Positions 1 to 7,841 of a DNA stretch of 64,000 nucleotides are shown one piece after another. Within the stretch, counting starts at the first letter, position 1; each line of letters starts with the position of its first letter. Made by a program: the position numbers and the translations under genes. This DNA is from Saccharopolyspora endophytica. Its GTDB lineage: Bacteria > Actinomycetota > Actinomycetes > Mycobacteriales > Pseudonocardiaceae. Under the pieces are notes generated by a model. The model saw nothing but the letters and a program-made list of their open reading frames with translations. It did no database searches and was not told the origin of the DNA. The stretch lies in contig NZ_JAGPXE010000003.1 in assembly GCF_018070075.1 (NCBI RefSeq), positions 62,001-126,000 on the forward strand. The letters are read 5' to 3'.

Positions 1-296
1 TTGTTGTCGGAAAGCCGCGGCACCCGGGCGTTCTCGGCGGCCAGGCCCGGATCGACCGGATCGGTCCAGGTCGCGGTGCCCACCATCCGGTCCGCCAGCC
101 CCAGGGCAAGCATGATCTCGGTGGTCGACTGGTTGAGGCTCACGGCCCGGCGCGGTGGTTCGGACACCGAGACGTGGCCGTCGCAGTTGGGCAGCGACAC
201 CCGCGGCGGAGCCGACTCCGTCGCGGGTGCGTTGCAGGCGGCGAGTGCGGTGGCGCAGAGCAGCATCAAGCCCGTGCGCGTCCAGCGTAAGAACAC
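1..296 (-). CDS. Siderophore/metal ABC transporter substrate-binding lipoprotein (N-terminal part)
   Basis: The gene runs off the left edge; only the first 98 codons are present. It starts at GTG 296, with GAGGA about 9 bases upstream and an in-frame stop at 312-314. The product opens with a short basic stretch, a hydrophobic core and the lipobox L-A-A-C, so it should be a surface lipoprotein. The mature part has the TroA/FecB-type pattern (VSLNQSTTEIMLALGLADRM), in which a metal- or siderophore-binding protein repeats 'if the element is X, the position is Y' helices. It is probably the capture subunit of a ferric-siderophore ABC importer. The second binding protein at 1687 supports an iron role. 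The permease and ATPase genes, if linked, lie outside the window. Confidence 0.8.
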   Translation of the reverse strand, partial: MFLRWTRTGLMLLCATALAACNAPATESAPPRVSLPNCDGHVSVSEPPRRAVSLNQSTTEIMLALGLADRMVGTATWTDPVDPGLAAENARVPRLSDN

Positions 297-695
297 GTTG
301 TGCGGAAATCCTCACCCCAGGCCCATGCGCGAGACCTGGTCGGCCGATTCCCGGAACCGGGTGCGGTTCCGGGGAGCCGGCAGGTCTTCGGGCTCGGGCT
401 CCACCGGGCGAGCCGCCTTCCCGGATCGAGTGCGATCCAGTGGCTCGGGCTCGCCCGTCACCCCTACCGCTGCGCGTCAGCTCCGGCTTCCGACCGGATT
501 CCCATCGGCCACACGTGGCACGACCGGCTCGCGATCGAGTCTAACCGGCCGGGGTGAAGTCGATCCGGCGGCCGTTGCGCCGGATCGACTCGACGTCGTG
601 GGCGGCGGGGTGGCATCGCCGCCGACCAGTGATGACGCTGCGCGGAGGCGCGGTGCGCTCCGGAAAGATCGGGGGCAAGAAGAATCCACAGTGGA
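297..695. other. Intergenic region between binding-protein gene and SDR gene
   Basis: No convincing reading frame on either strand has a ribosome site or family resemblance. The only clear structure is the perfect 13-bp inverted repeat at 558-590, listed separately. The rest should hold the leftward promoter of the lipoprotein gene that starts at 296. I could not pick a -35/-10 pair with confidence. Confidence 0.6.
558..590 (-). terminator. Hairpin terminator downstream of the SDR gene
   Basis: A perfect 13-bp inverted repeat (arms 558-570 and 578-590, 7-base loop) lies about 105 bases past the SDR stop codon. There is no T-run, which is common for actinobacterial terminators. It probably separates SDR transcription from the lipoprotein gene further left. 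Confidence 0.55.
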
Positions 696-1466
696 CTACT
701 GGTGCGTGCCGCCGTCGACGCGGATCTCGGTGCCGGTGATGAAGGCGCCGTCGTCGGAGGCGAGCATCGCGACCACGCCCGCCACGTGCTCCGGAGGTGC
801 GAAGCCGCTGCCGAGGGCGGGGGAGAGCTTGGTGAACAGGTCCCAGTCGGTGTCGGCGGGCAGCTTGTCCGCGGTGGTCTCGGTGATGCCGCTGCGAATC
901 CCGCCGGGCACCAGCGACACCGCGCGCAGACCCTGCTTGGCGTACTCCAGGGCGATGCTGTGGGTGAAGGACTGGATGCCGCCCTTGCTGGCGGCGTAGG
1001 CGGCCATGTAGGGGTGCGCGAAGTTCGCCGAGGTCGAGCTGAAGTTGATCACCACGCCGCTGCCGGTCCCCAGCAGCGCGGGTAACGCCGCGCGGGTGAC
1101 CAGGAAGGTGCCGGTGAGGTTGACCGCGAGGATCCGGTTCCACAGCTCCAGCGAGCACTCGTGCGTGTGCGCGCTGTGCAGCATTCCCGCCGCGTTGACC
1201 AGCACGTCCAGCCCGCCCAGCTGCTCGGCCGCAGCCGGTACCGTGGCGTCGACGGCGTCCTCCTGGGAGATGTCCAGGGGCAGCGTGCCCAGCCGGTCGC
1301 ACGTGCCGGCCTCGGCCGCGCGCCGCGAGGTCTCCTTCAACCCGGTCTCATCGATGTCGGTGGTCAGCACCCTGGCGCCCTCGTCGAGCAGGCGCAGCAC
1401 GCTGGCCTGCCCGATCCCCGACGCTCCACCTGTCACGAGCACGCGCTTGCCGTTGAGCCTGTCCAT
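696..1466 (-). CDS. SDR family NAD(P)-dependent oxidoreductase
   Basis: This is a 256-residue classical short-chain dehydrogenase/reductase, the usual length for the family. The cofactor motif TGGASGIG is at residues 12-19, NAAG at 91-94, the catalytic Ser near 144 and Y157-x3-K161. The acidic residue after the second strand (TDID) favours NAD(H). The start at ATG 1466 is chosen because AAGGA lies 10 bases upstream; an in-frame extension to 1550 has no ribosome site. The substrate cannot be read from sequence. It sits between two siderophore-type binding proteins, but a role in siderophore chemistry is only a guess. Confidence 0.9.
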   Translation of the reverse strand: MDRLNGKRVLVTGGASGIGQASVLRLLDEGARVLTTDIDETGLKETSRRAAEAGTCDRLGTLPLDISQEDAVDATVPAAAEQLGGLDVLVNAAGMLHSAHTHECSLELWNRILAVNLTGTFLVTRAALPALLGTGSGVVINFSSTSANFAHPYMAAYAASKGGIQSFTHSIALEYAKQGLRAVSLVPGGIRSGITETTADKLPADTDWDLFTKLSPALGSGFAPPEHVAGVVAMLASDDGAFITGTEIRVDGGTHQ

Positions 1467-1648
1467 CGCGATCGCGTCCTTCCGCACCCTCGAACGCCCC
1501 GACCGGGCCTTCGTGAGGCTCAACGCACGACGAGGCCGGAAGTTGCTCATGAACCGGGGGTGAGCGGTCGATCGTCCGGTGTGGACGAATGTGACGAACG
1601 TCGGTCACAGCGGGTAGGTCTCGGGGTGGACTCCCCACGGAGCGTTAG

Positions 1649-1667
1649 TTAGGTTAGGCGCACTTAA
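1649..1667 (+). promoter_or_regulatory. IdeR/DmdR iron box
   Basis: The 19 bases TTAGGTTAGGCGCACTTAA match the known IdeR/DmdR/DtxR iron box (TTAGGTTAGGCTAACCTAA) at 16 positions, with the left half perfect. The site ends 19 bases before the ATG of the lipoprotein gene at 1687, where an iron-loaded repressor would block transcription. The match is seen in the sequence; the regulator is inferred. Confidence 0.8.
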
Positions 1668-1686
1668 CTCACTGCGAGGTGTGGAG

Positions 1687-2685
1687 ATGCGCTGGATGCG
1701 GACCCTGGGGCTGATCATGGCAGTCCTGCTGGGAATCGCCCTGACCGGCTGCGGCGCGGCCGGTCCCGAGAACGACGAGCCCACCGCCGGATCGGCGGAC
1801 GGCCAGTTCCCGGTCACCATCAAGACCGCGTTCGGTGACGTCATCGTTCCGGAGCGTCCCCAGCGCGTCGTCGCGCTGGGCTGGGGCGACGCCGAAACCG
1901 CGCTGAGCCTCGGGGTGCAACCCGTCGGTGCCGCCGACTGGCTGCCGGTGGGCGGCGACGGCGTTCCGCCGTGGATCCCGGCCGACAAGCGCTACACCAC
2001 GCCGCCGAAGATGCTCGGCACCATGGAGGTCGACATGGAGGCCGTCGCGGCACTCCAGCCCGACCTGATCCTCGACACCCGCGCCAGCGGCGACAAGGAG
2101 CGCTACAACCTGCTCAACCGGCTCGGCGTTCCGGTGGTGAGCATCCCGCCGGGCGGCGAGAGCTACCTGACCACCTGGGACCAGCAGCTGGACATGGTCG
2201 GCAAGGCGCTGGGCAAGACTGCCGAAGCCGCTCAGCAGAAGGCCGATCTGGAGGCGAAGTTCCAGCAGGCCGCCGCCGCGCACCCGCAGTTCGCGGGCAA
2301 GACCGTCGCCGTCGGCGCGAAGATGGTCGGCTCCTACGGCGCTTACGTCAACGGCGGTTCGCGCCTGGAGTTCATGGAGCGGCTGGGATTCCGCCAGTCG
2401 CCGGCCGTGCAGGCGGTGGCCGGGGACAACTTCTTCGTCAGCGTCTCGCCCGAGCGCATGGACCTGTTCAACGCTGACCTGACCGTGATGTTCCCGATCG
2501 GCCTGTCCGCGACGGAGGTCGACAAGGACCAGATGTTCCAGTCGCTGCAGTCGGTCCGCGAACACCGTGCCGTCGTGCTGCACGACGAGCAGGCCGTGCA
2601 GGCGTTCTCGGCGGGCACCGCCGCGGGCATGGCCTACGCGGTGGACGAGGTCGTGCCGCTGATCGCGCAGGCCCAGGCGGGCTGA
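1687..2685 (+). CDS. Iron-siderophore ABC transporter substrate-binding lipoprotein
   Basis: This is a 332-residue periplasmic-binding-type protein of the FecB/FhuD class. A signal peptide ends in lipobox L-T-G-C with the lipidated cysteine at residue 22. The mature domain carries typical features: a conserved 'PERPQRVVALGWGD' segment, a two-lobe layout and 'AALQPDLILD'. It should capture ferric siderophore outside the membrane and hand it to an importer encoded elsewhere. A GTG at 1681 and ATGs at 1687 and 1696 are all possible starts; 1687 has GAGGTG upstream at a usable distance. The iron box directly upstream indicates induction under iron starvation. The next gene follows after 38 bases, so the two may be cotranscribed. 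Confidence 0.88.
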   Translation: MRWMRTLGLIMAVLLGIALTGCGAAGPENDEPTAGSADGQFPVTIKTAFGDVIVPERPQRVVALGWGDAETALSLGVQPVGAADWLPVGGDGVPPWIPADKRYTTPPKMLGTMEVDMEAVAALQPDLILDTRASGDKERYNLLNRLGVPVVSIPPGGESYLTTWDQQLDMVGKALGKTAEAAQQKADLEAKFQQAAAAHPQFAGKTVAVGAKMVGSYGAYVNGGSRLEFMERLGFRQSPAVQAVAGDNFFVSVSPERMDLFNADLTVMFPIGLSATEVDKDQMFQSLQSVREHRAVVLHDEQAVQAFSAGTAAGMAYAVDEVVPLIAQAQAG

Positions 2686-2723
2686 ACCCGCGCCGACGCA
2701 CCACTGATCAGGAGAACGATTCC

Positions 2724-3314
2724 GTGCCCTCGTGGGATCCGGGTGAGGCCGAGCAGGTCACCTCCGCAGCGCAACTCCGCGAGGTCGTCGGAGCGCCGCA
2801 CCCGGAGATCGCCGAGAAGGTGGTCTCCGGGATCGACGGCGTCAGCCGCCGGTTCATCGAGCGGTCGCGGTTGTTCTTCGTGGCCACCGCGGGCGAGGAC
2901 GCGAGGATCGACGTCTCGCCGCGCGGTGACACCGCCCGCAGCGTCGTGGTCTTCGACGACGGAAAGACGCTGGCCTACGCCGAACGGCCCGGCAACCGGC
3001 GCGTGGACGGGCTGCACAACCTGTTGCGGAACCCGCAGGTGGGAATGCTGTTCCTGATCCCCGGCGTCAAGCACGTGCTGCGGGTCAACGGCACCGCCAC
3101 CATCGTGCGGTCCGCGCCGTTCATGGCCGACCTCGCGCTCAAGGGCGTGCCCCCGGCGCTGGCGGTGGTCGTCACCGTCGAGGAGCTGTTCGTGCACTGC
3201 GGCCGAGCGCTGCTCAGATCCGGGGTCTGGCGGCCCGGCACCTGGCCGGAGGACGAGCAGCCCGGCGTGATGGCGCTCTTCGAATCCCAGCAGGCGCTCA
3301 AGCCTCGGGCGTGA
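2724..3314 (+). CDS. Pyridoxamine 5'-phosphate oxidase-like flavoprotein (MSMEG_1061-type)
   Basis: This 196-residue protein has the split-barrel PPOX fold and probably binds FMN. Recognisable segments are SRLFFVATAGEDARIDVSPRGD, then the ERPGNRR loop, LFLIPGV and the C-terminal HCGRALLRS. The last two are typical of the MSMEG_1061 subgroup. The reaction is unknown; relatives are F420- or FMN-dependent reductases or oxidases of small molecules. The GTG start at 2724 has AGGAG 9 bases upstream. It lies 38 bases behind the iron-regulated lipoprotein gene, so iron control is likely. A paralogue lies at 14087-14710. Its 3' end overlaps the convergent MFS gene by 17 bases. Confidence 0.85.
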   Translation: MPSWDPGEAEQVTSAAQLREVVGAPHPEIAEKVVSGIDGVSRRFIERSRLFFVATAGEDARIDVSPRGDTARSVVVFDDGKTLAYAERPGNRRVDGLHNLLRNPQVGMLFLIPGVKHVLRVNGTATIVRSAPFMADLALKGVPPALAVVVTVEELFVHCGRALLRSGVWRPGTWPEDEQPGVMALFESQQALKPRA

Positions 3315-4488
3315 CGCTGCGAGCGGGAACCACCGGCACCGCCAGCAGGGCGAAGCACCCGGCCACCGCGAAGGCGATCGGGTAGCCGGCCACCGCGATG
3401 AGCGCTCCCATCACCGGCGGGACCGCGGTGGCGGTGAGCGACTGGCCGGTGTTCTGCGCTCCCATGGCCCGACCGCTCCAGTGCGGGCCCGCGATCTCGG
3501 CCACCGCGGTGAACGCCAGGCCGTTGTGGGCCACCGCGATGATCGAGGCGACGATCATGAAGGTCAGCGCCAGGGGAGTGCCGGAGAACGCCGCCAGCCC
3601 GCCCATCGCGATCGCAGAGCCGAAGGCGAAGTAGCGGATCGGGCGCACCCGGCTGCCGATCCGGTCCGACCAGATCCCCGCGCCGACCCGACTCAGGGCG
3701 CTGAGCAGCTGCGTCGTGCCGACCAGGGCGCTGGCTGCGGCGGTGGTCCAGTGCTGGGTCGCGATCAGCCAGACCAGCATGTAGGTCCAGACCGTCTGCT
3801 GCGGCACGGTGAGCGCGATCGAGACGCCGTGGATGCGCAGCAGCCTCCGGTCCCCGCGGTAGGGGTTCGCGCCGTGGCCGGTGCGCCGGGACTCGGCCAT
3901 GGACGGTCGCGGCGGGTCCACGATCATCGCCGCCACCAGCGCCGCTGCCAGCGCGCACACAGCGGCTACGGTCAGCATGGTCACGGCGAGTCCGCTCGCC
4001 TCGACGAGGTTGGGCACCAGCACCGCGGTCAGACCCACCCCGAGCGGTTGCGCGGTCTGCCGGATCCCCATCGCCATCCCGCGGCGCTGCGGGGGGAACC
4101 AGCCCGAGACGATCCGGCCGCTGGCCGAGTTCGAGCTCGCTCCGGCCGCGCCGCCCAAGAACAGCAGCACCGCCAGCAGCACCAGCGAGTCGGCCAGCGC
4201 CGACGCGGCGGCGCTGAGGGCCAGCATGCTCAGCCCGATCAGCAGCGACACGCGCTCGCCGATGCGGTCGACGATCGCCCCCCAGATGATCAGCGTGCAC
4301 ATGGTCCCGGCCAGGGGAGCCGCGGCGATCAGGCCCGCCTGGGACAGCGACAGCCCGCGCTCGAAGTGCAGGTTCGGGATCAGCGCGGGGGCGGCGTTGG
4401 TGAACACCGTCGCTGCCAGCTGCGCGAACATCGAGATCGCCAGCATCAGCCAGCGGTTCGGGACGCGCGTGATCGGCGGAGCGGTCAT
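3298..4488 (-). CDS. MFS transporter
   Basis: This 396-residue major facilitator has about 12 hydrophobic segments and the loop 2-3 motif 'GAIVDRIGERV', a variant of the MFS signature G-x3-D-R-x-G-R. Loop 8-9 has 'WSDRIGSR'. It belongs to the broad CynX/NNP/OFA-like MFS group, which includes both exporters and organic-anion importers; the substrate is not predictable. The ATG start at 4488 is clear. The 3' end overlaps the PPOX gene on the opposite strand. It may export a siderophore or small acid given the neighbours, but that is inference. Confidence 0.85.
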   Translation of the reverse strand: MTAPPITRVPNRWLMLAISMFAQLAATVFTNAAPALIPNLHFERGLSLSQAGLIAAAPLAGTMCTLIIWGAIVDRIGERVSLLIGLSMLALSAAASALADSLVLLAVLLFLGGAAGASSNSASGRIVSGWFPPQRRGMAMGIRQTAQPLGVGLTAVLVPNLVEASGLAVTMLTVAAVCALAAALVAAMIVDPPRPSMAESRRTGHGANPYRGDRRLLRIHGVSIALTVPQQTVWTYMLVWLIATQHWTTAAASALVGTTQLLSALSRVGAGIWSDRIGSRVRPIRYFAFGSAIAMGGLAAFSGTPLALTFMIVASIIAVAHNGLAFTAVAEIAGPHWSGRAMGAQNTGQSLTATAVPPVMGALIAVAGYPIAFAVAGCFALLAVPVVPARSVTPEA

Positions 4489-4532
4489 GATCCGAACGGT
4501 AGACCATTAGCGAAGGCAACGATTCGGGGTCC

Positions 4533-4560
4533 GAGGGGGTGCGCGCAGGCGCACCCCCTC
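4533..4560 (-). terminator. Terminator of the ABM/ADH operon
   Basis: A perfect 12-bp stem (4533-4544 with 4549-4560) closes a 4-base loop. It begins 8 bases after the stop codon of the leftward ABM gene, the position of an intrinsic terminator. No T-run follows. Confidence 0.8.
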
Positions 4561-4567
4561 CGGTCCG

Positions 4568-4891
4568 TCACTCCACGGACATCTCGCCCAGCTCCGACCA
4601 GCCGGTCCGGTCGAGCTCGGCGTTGATGATGCGCGGCGTCTCCGCCAGGTAGGGCGGGAGCTGCGCGCGGGCGTCCTGGAAGTGCTGCGACGTGACGTGG
4701 GCCGACCCCGCCTCCCCGTCGCGGAACGCCTCCACGAGCACGTACTCGGTCTCGTCCTCCAGGCTGCGGGACCAGTCGAACCACAGGCACCCCGGCTCGG
4801 CGCGGGTGGCCTCGGTGAAGGGCCGGGCGATCTCCGGCCAGTTGTCCGCGTGCTCCGGCTTGATCCGCCACTTCGCGGTGATGAAGATCAT
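4568..4891 (-). CDS. Antibiotic biosynthesis monooxygenase (ABM) domain protein
   Basis: This 107-residue single ABM domain is the usual length for dimeric YgiN/LsrG-type proteins. The start is MIFITAKWRI, with the conserved 'TRAEPGCLWFDWSRS' turn and 'HVTSQHFQDAR' helix. Such proteins oxidise quinols or act on small aromatic or polyketide substrates without a cofactor, or serve in stress detoxification. It is the last gene of the leftward operon, 16 bases after the dehydrogenase, and is followed directly by a terminator. Expression should therefore follow the AcoR-like regulator at 7842. Confidence 0.85.
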   Translation of the reverse strand: MIFITAKWRIKPEHADNWPEIARPFTEATRAEPGCLWFDWSRSLEDETEYVLVEAFRDGEAGSAHVTSQHFQDARAQLPPYLAETPRIINAELDRTGWSELGEMSVE

Positions 4892-4907
4892 CGTCGTCGC
4901 CTCCGGA

Positions 4908-5933
4908 TCAGGGGGTGAGGATCGCGCGACCGCGGATGCGGCCGGCGTCGAGGTCGTCGAGGGCGTCCTGGTAGCGCTCCAGCGGGTACTTGCTGGTGTG
5001 CAGCCGGACCTTGCCCTGGGCGGCCAGCACCATCAGCTCGCACAGGTCGTTGTACGAGCCGACCAGGTTCCCGATGAAGTTGATCTCCGTCGAGATGATG
5101 TCGATCGTCGGCACGTTGATGTTCTCGCCGTAACCGACCACGTGGTAATCACCGGCGCGGCGCAGCATCCGCACCCCGTCGGCGGTCGCACCGCCCTCGC
5201 CGACGAAGTCGATGACCGCCTCCGCGCCGTGCCCGCCGGTGAGCTCCTGGACCTGCTCGACGTGCGTGTCGTCGGCCACCACGCCGTGATCGGCGCCGAT
5301 GCCGGTCGCCAGCTCCACCGCGTCCGGGTTGCGGTCGAGCACCACCAGCTCGGCCGCCGAGATCGCCTTGAGCACCTGGATGCCGATGTGGCCGAGCCCG
5401 CCCGCGCCGATCACCACGCACTTGTCGCCCGGGCGCAGCCTGCGCGCCGCCTTCGCCGCCGCGTGGTACGCGGTCAGTCCGGCATCGGCCAGCGCCGCCA
5501 CGTCCGAGGGCTCCAGCGAGTCGTCGATGCGCACCACGCTGCGCGCCGAGGTCTTGAGGTAGTCGGCGTAGCCGCCCGCGGTGTCGATGCCCGGGAACAG
5601 CGACTGCTCGCAGTGCACGTCGTCGCCGAACCGGCAGGCCCGGCACAACCCGCAGGTCGCCAGCGGGTGCACGATCACCTTGTCGCCTTCGGAGACGTTG
5701 GTGACCGCGCTGCCGACCGCGTGCACCCAGCCCGCGTTCTCGTGCCCGATCGTGTAAGGCAGTGTGACACCGGACTTCTCGGCCCACTGACCTTCGAGGA
5801 TGTGGATGTCGGTGCGGCACACGCCCGCACCACCGATCTTGACCACCACGTCGTGCGGCCCGGACGCCTCCGGCACCGGGACCTCGGTCAACCGCATCGG
5901 CTCGTGGTAGCCGACCACCTGCACTGCTCTCAT
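4908..5933 (-). CDS. Zinc-dependent NAD(P)-dependent alcohol dehydrogenase
   Basis: This 341-residue medium-chain dehydrogenase shows the catalytic-zinc residues (C in GVCRTDIH, GHENAG), the four-cysteine structural zinc loop (C-G-L-C-R-A-C then C) and the Rossmann motif GAGGLGHIG. It should oxidise a secondary or primary alcohol to the ketone or aldehyde. The start at ATG 5933 has GAAGGACGAGG upstream and overlaps the DUF59 stop by 4 bases (ATGA). In actinobacterial propane/acetone binuclear-iron monooxygenase loci an ADH of this kind follows the amidohydrolase and DUF59 genes, as here. The alcohol product of the hydroxylase would be its natural substrate, yet no hydroxylase is encoded nearby. 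Confidence 0.88.
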   Translation of the reverse strand: MRAVQVVGYHEPMRLTEVPVPEASGPHDVVVKIGGAGVCRTDIHILEGQWAEKSGVTLPYTIGHENAGWVHAVGSAVTNVSEGDKVIVHPLATCGLCRACRFGDDVHCEQSLFPGIDTAGGYADYLKTSARSVVRIDDSLEPSDVAALADAGLTAYHAAAKAARRLRPGDKCVVIGAGGLGHIGIQVLKAISAAELVVLDRNPDAVELATGIGADHGVVADDTHVEQVQELTGGHGAEAVIDFVGEGGATADGVRMLRRAGDYHVVGYGENINVPTIDIISTEINFIGNLVGSYNDLCELMVLAAQGKVRLHTSKYPLERYQDALDDLDAGRIRGRAILTP

Positions 5934-6664
5934 CGTCCTCGTCCTTCCGATGTCATGGCCCGCGGCGCCTGGTCGGCCGCGGAATCCGGGTAGCGGGTGC
6001 GCAGCAGCCCGCGGCAGAAGTGCGAGTTGCCCTCCACCGAGATGCGCGTCGCGCGGGCGAAGCGCAGCCGGAACGGCACCTGCTCCGGCGTGCACGGCCG
6101 GCCCTCGTCGTCGACCAGCACCAGCGCGGAGGGGGAGTTGTCGAAACCCACCGCCTCGCGCCGGTTCAGCAGCGAGCGCGTCGCCGGTTCGTCCGGCAGG
6201 TCGGCGACGGTGATCGCGTGCAGGTCGGCCTCGTCGAGCTCCGGCCGGTCCTTGAGCAGCCTGGTCAGCACCCGCTCCATCGCCGCCGCGTGCGCCTTGC
6301 GCCGGAACGTCGCGCGCAGCTCCTCCAGGTCTTGCTCGGCCTCGCCCGGGAACGTGTCGCGGTACCCGGCGTCGGCCGCCAGCCCCGTGTTGATCAGCTC
6401 CGAGTCGTGGTGGTCGTCGAGCTCCACCCGCACCCCGGTCACGCCCGGGAGCGCGCGCAGCACGTCCTTGGCGTCCGAGGCCATCAGGTAGGCGAAGTTC
6501 GGCGCGCAGAACGACGTCGGCAACCGCAGGTGCGCCTCGACCTCACCGGAGTCCTCGACCCGCAGTGACCGCACGAACCCCAGATCGGTGATCGGCTCGT
6601 CCAGTTCCGGGTCGATGACCTGGTGCAGCGCCTCCCACGCCGCCCTCTCCAGTCCGGCGGCCAC
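5930..6664 (-). CDS. MIP18/DUF59 family iron-sulfur cluster assembly protein
   Basis: This 244-residue protein has an N-terminal DUF59 (PF01883) domain of about 100 residues, recognised by 'VIDPELDEPITDLGFVRSL' and the 'PTSFCAPNF' segment with its conserved cysteine. A longer C-terminal extension without a recognised fold follows. DUF59 proteins help build or insert metal clusters. In propane monooxygenase loci the gene accompanies the di-iron hydroxylase and probably aids its maturation. The GTG start at 6664 lies 1 base after the amidohydrolase stop, and its end overlaps the ADH start, so translation is tightly coupled. Confidence 0.85.
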   Translation of the reverse strand: MAAGLERAAWEALHQVIDPELDEPITDLGFVRSLRVEDSGEVEAHLRLPTSFCAPNFAYLMASDAKDVLRALPGVTGVRVELDDHHDSELINTGLAADAGYRDTFPGEAEQDLEELRATFRRKAHAAAMERVLTRLLKDRPELDEADLHAITVADLPDEPATRSLLNRREAVGFDNSPSALVLVDDEGRPCTPEQVPFRLRFARATRISVEGNSHFCRGLLRTRYPDSAADQAPRAMTSEGRGR

Positions 6665-6665
6665 C

Positions 6666-7670
6666 TCAGACGCCCGCCTTCTCGGCCACGTCCAGCCCCG
6701 CCGGGACCTCGATGCCGTACATGCGGGCGGCGTTGAGGCCGAGGATCTTGCGCTTCTGATCCGTGGTTAGCGGGGCGTACTCGGTCATGTCCGCCGGGAT
6801 CTGGAAGTCCACGAACCGCTCGATCAGCCACCTCGGCGTCCAGATCGCGTAGTCGCTGGAGAACTGGATGCGGTCCTCGTCCAGCCAGTACAGCAACTCG
6901 CCGATGATCTGCGCGAAGTAGCGCGGCCGGGAGTGGATGAACGGCATGGCCACCGCCAGACCCGCGTGCACGTTGGGCTCCTGCGTGGCGATCCAGCAGA
7001 AGTCCTCCAGGCGCGGGAGCCCGCAGTGCTCCACCACGAAGTTCAGGTCGGTGAAGTCGGTGGCGACCTTGTCCACGTCGGCGACGTCGAAGGCGTCGCG
7101 GTCCAGCGGCCGGATCGTCGGGCCCTTGTGGATGTGGATGTTGCGGATACCCAGCTCCTGGCAGACCTCCAGGTACTTGTAGGTCCACGGGTCGTCGAGC
7201 TTGTAACCGCGCGAATCGCCCTGCCACTCGGCGGTGTAGAGCTTCACGCCCTTGAGGCCGAAGCGCTCCGCGTCGCGCCGGAGCTGGTCCAGCCCCGCCT
7301 GCTCGAAGCGCGGGTCCCAGCAGTGGTTGTAGGTCAGCTTGTCCGGGTGCTTCTGCGCCAGCGCGAAAGCCTCCTCCGTCTGCCCGAAACCGTTGCCGTA
7401 GAAGGCGCTCAGCAGCGCGGGCTGGAAGATCGCGTGATCGACGTAGCCCTCGGTGAACAGGTCTCGCATGAGCCGCTCACCGCCCTGGTGGAGGAAGTCC
7501 TCGTAGGGCCAGACCTCGGATTCCGGGCTGAGGTTGCGGTGGTAGTCGTAGAAGCAGTCGATGAACTGCTTGCCGTGGATGTTGCGCTGGTTGTCGGCAC
7601 GGGCGTCCCAGAGCGCGACGTGTGCGTCAACGATGAAGTAGTTCTCGCCGTCCTTGCTGTACATCTGCAT
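6666..7670 (-). CDS. Amidohydrolase family protein of propane-monooxygenase loci
   Basis: This 334-residue amidohydrolase_2 (PF04909) TIM-barrel protein opens with 'YFIVDAHVALWDARADN', a modified form of the metal-binding D-x-H motif: HxH is reduced to H-V-A-L-W-D. Later segments are IHIHKGP, VVEHCGLPRLED and FSSDYAIW. This subfamily is known from mimABCD-type propane/acetone monooxygenase clusters, where it is needed for, or supports, hydroxylase activity. It is the first gene of the leftward operon, facing the AcoR-like regulator across 171 bases that contain a palindromic operator. ATG 7664 is an alternative start two codons in. Confidence 0.88.
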   Translation of the reverse strand: MQMYSKDGENYFIVDAHVALWDARADNQRNIHGKQFIDCFYDYHRNLSPESEVWPYEDFLHQGGERLMRDLFTEGYVDHAIFQPALLSAFYGNGFGQTEEAFALAQKHPDKLTYNHCWDPRFEQAGLDQLRRDAERFGLKGVKLYTAEWQGDSRGYKLDDPWTYKYLEVCQELGIRNIHIHKGPTIRPLDRDAFDVADVDKVATDFTDLNFVVEHCGLPRLEDFCWIATQEPNVHAGLAVAMPFIHSRPRYFAQIIGELLYWLDEDRIQFSSDYAIWTPRWLIERFVDFQIPADMTEYAPLTTDQKRKILGLNAARMYGIEVPAGLDVAEKAGV

Positions 7671-7745
7671 CCTCCGCTACGTGGCAGCCGTGGCACGTCG
7701 GGACGGAACGGTAGGAGTGGCGAGAGCCTCCGAGGGGCCTCTGCG

Positions 7746-7762
7746 TGTCTCACTTTGAGACA
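7746..7762. promoter_or_regulatory. Palindromic operator between amidohydrolase operon and AcoR-like regulator
   Basis: TGTCTCA-CTT-TGAGACA is a perfect 7-bp inverted repeat with a 3-base spacer, in the divergent promoter region. Fis-type activators of the AcoR class bind such dyads, so this is the likely site for the product of the gene at 7842. The repeat is directly seen; the binding protein is inferred. Confidence 0.65.
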
Positions 7763-7841
7763 GCGTGATCGGTGATGGAGGCCGCATCCTGCGCTTACCC
7801 TGTTCCCACCGGCGCAACGACGCGTCCCTTGGAGGTTCGAG

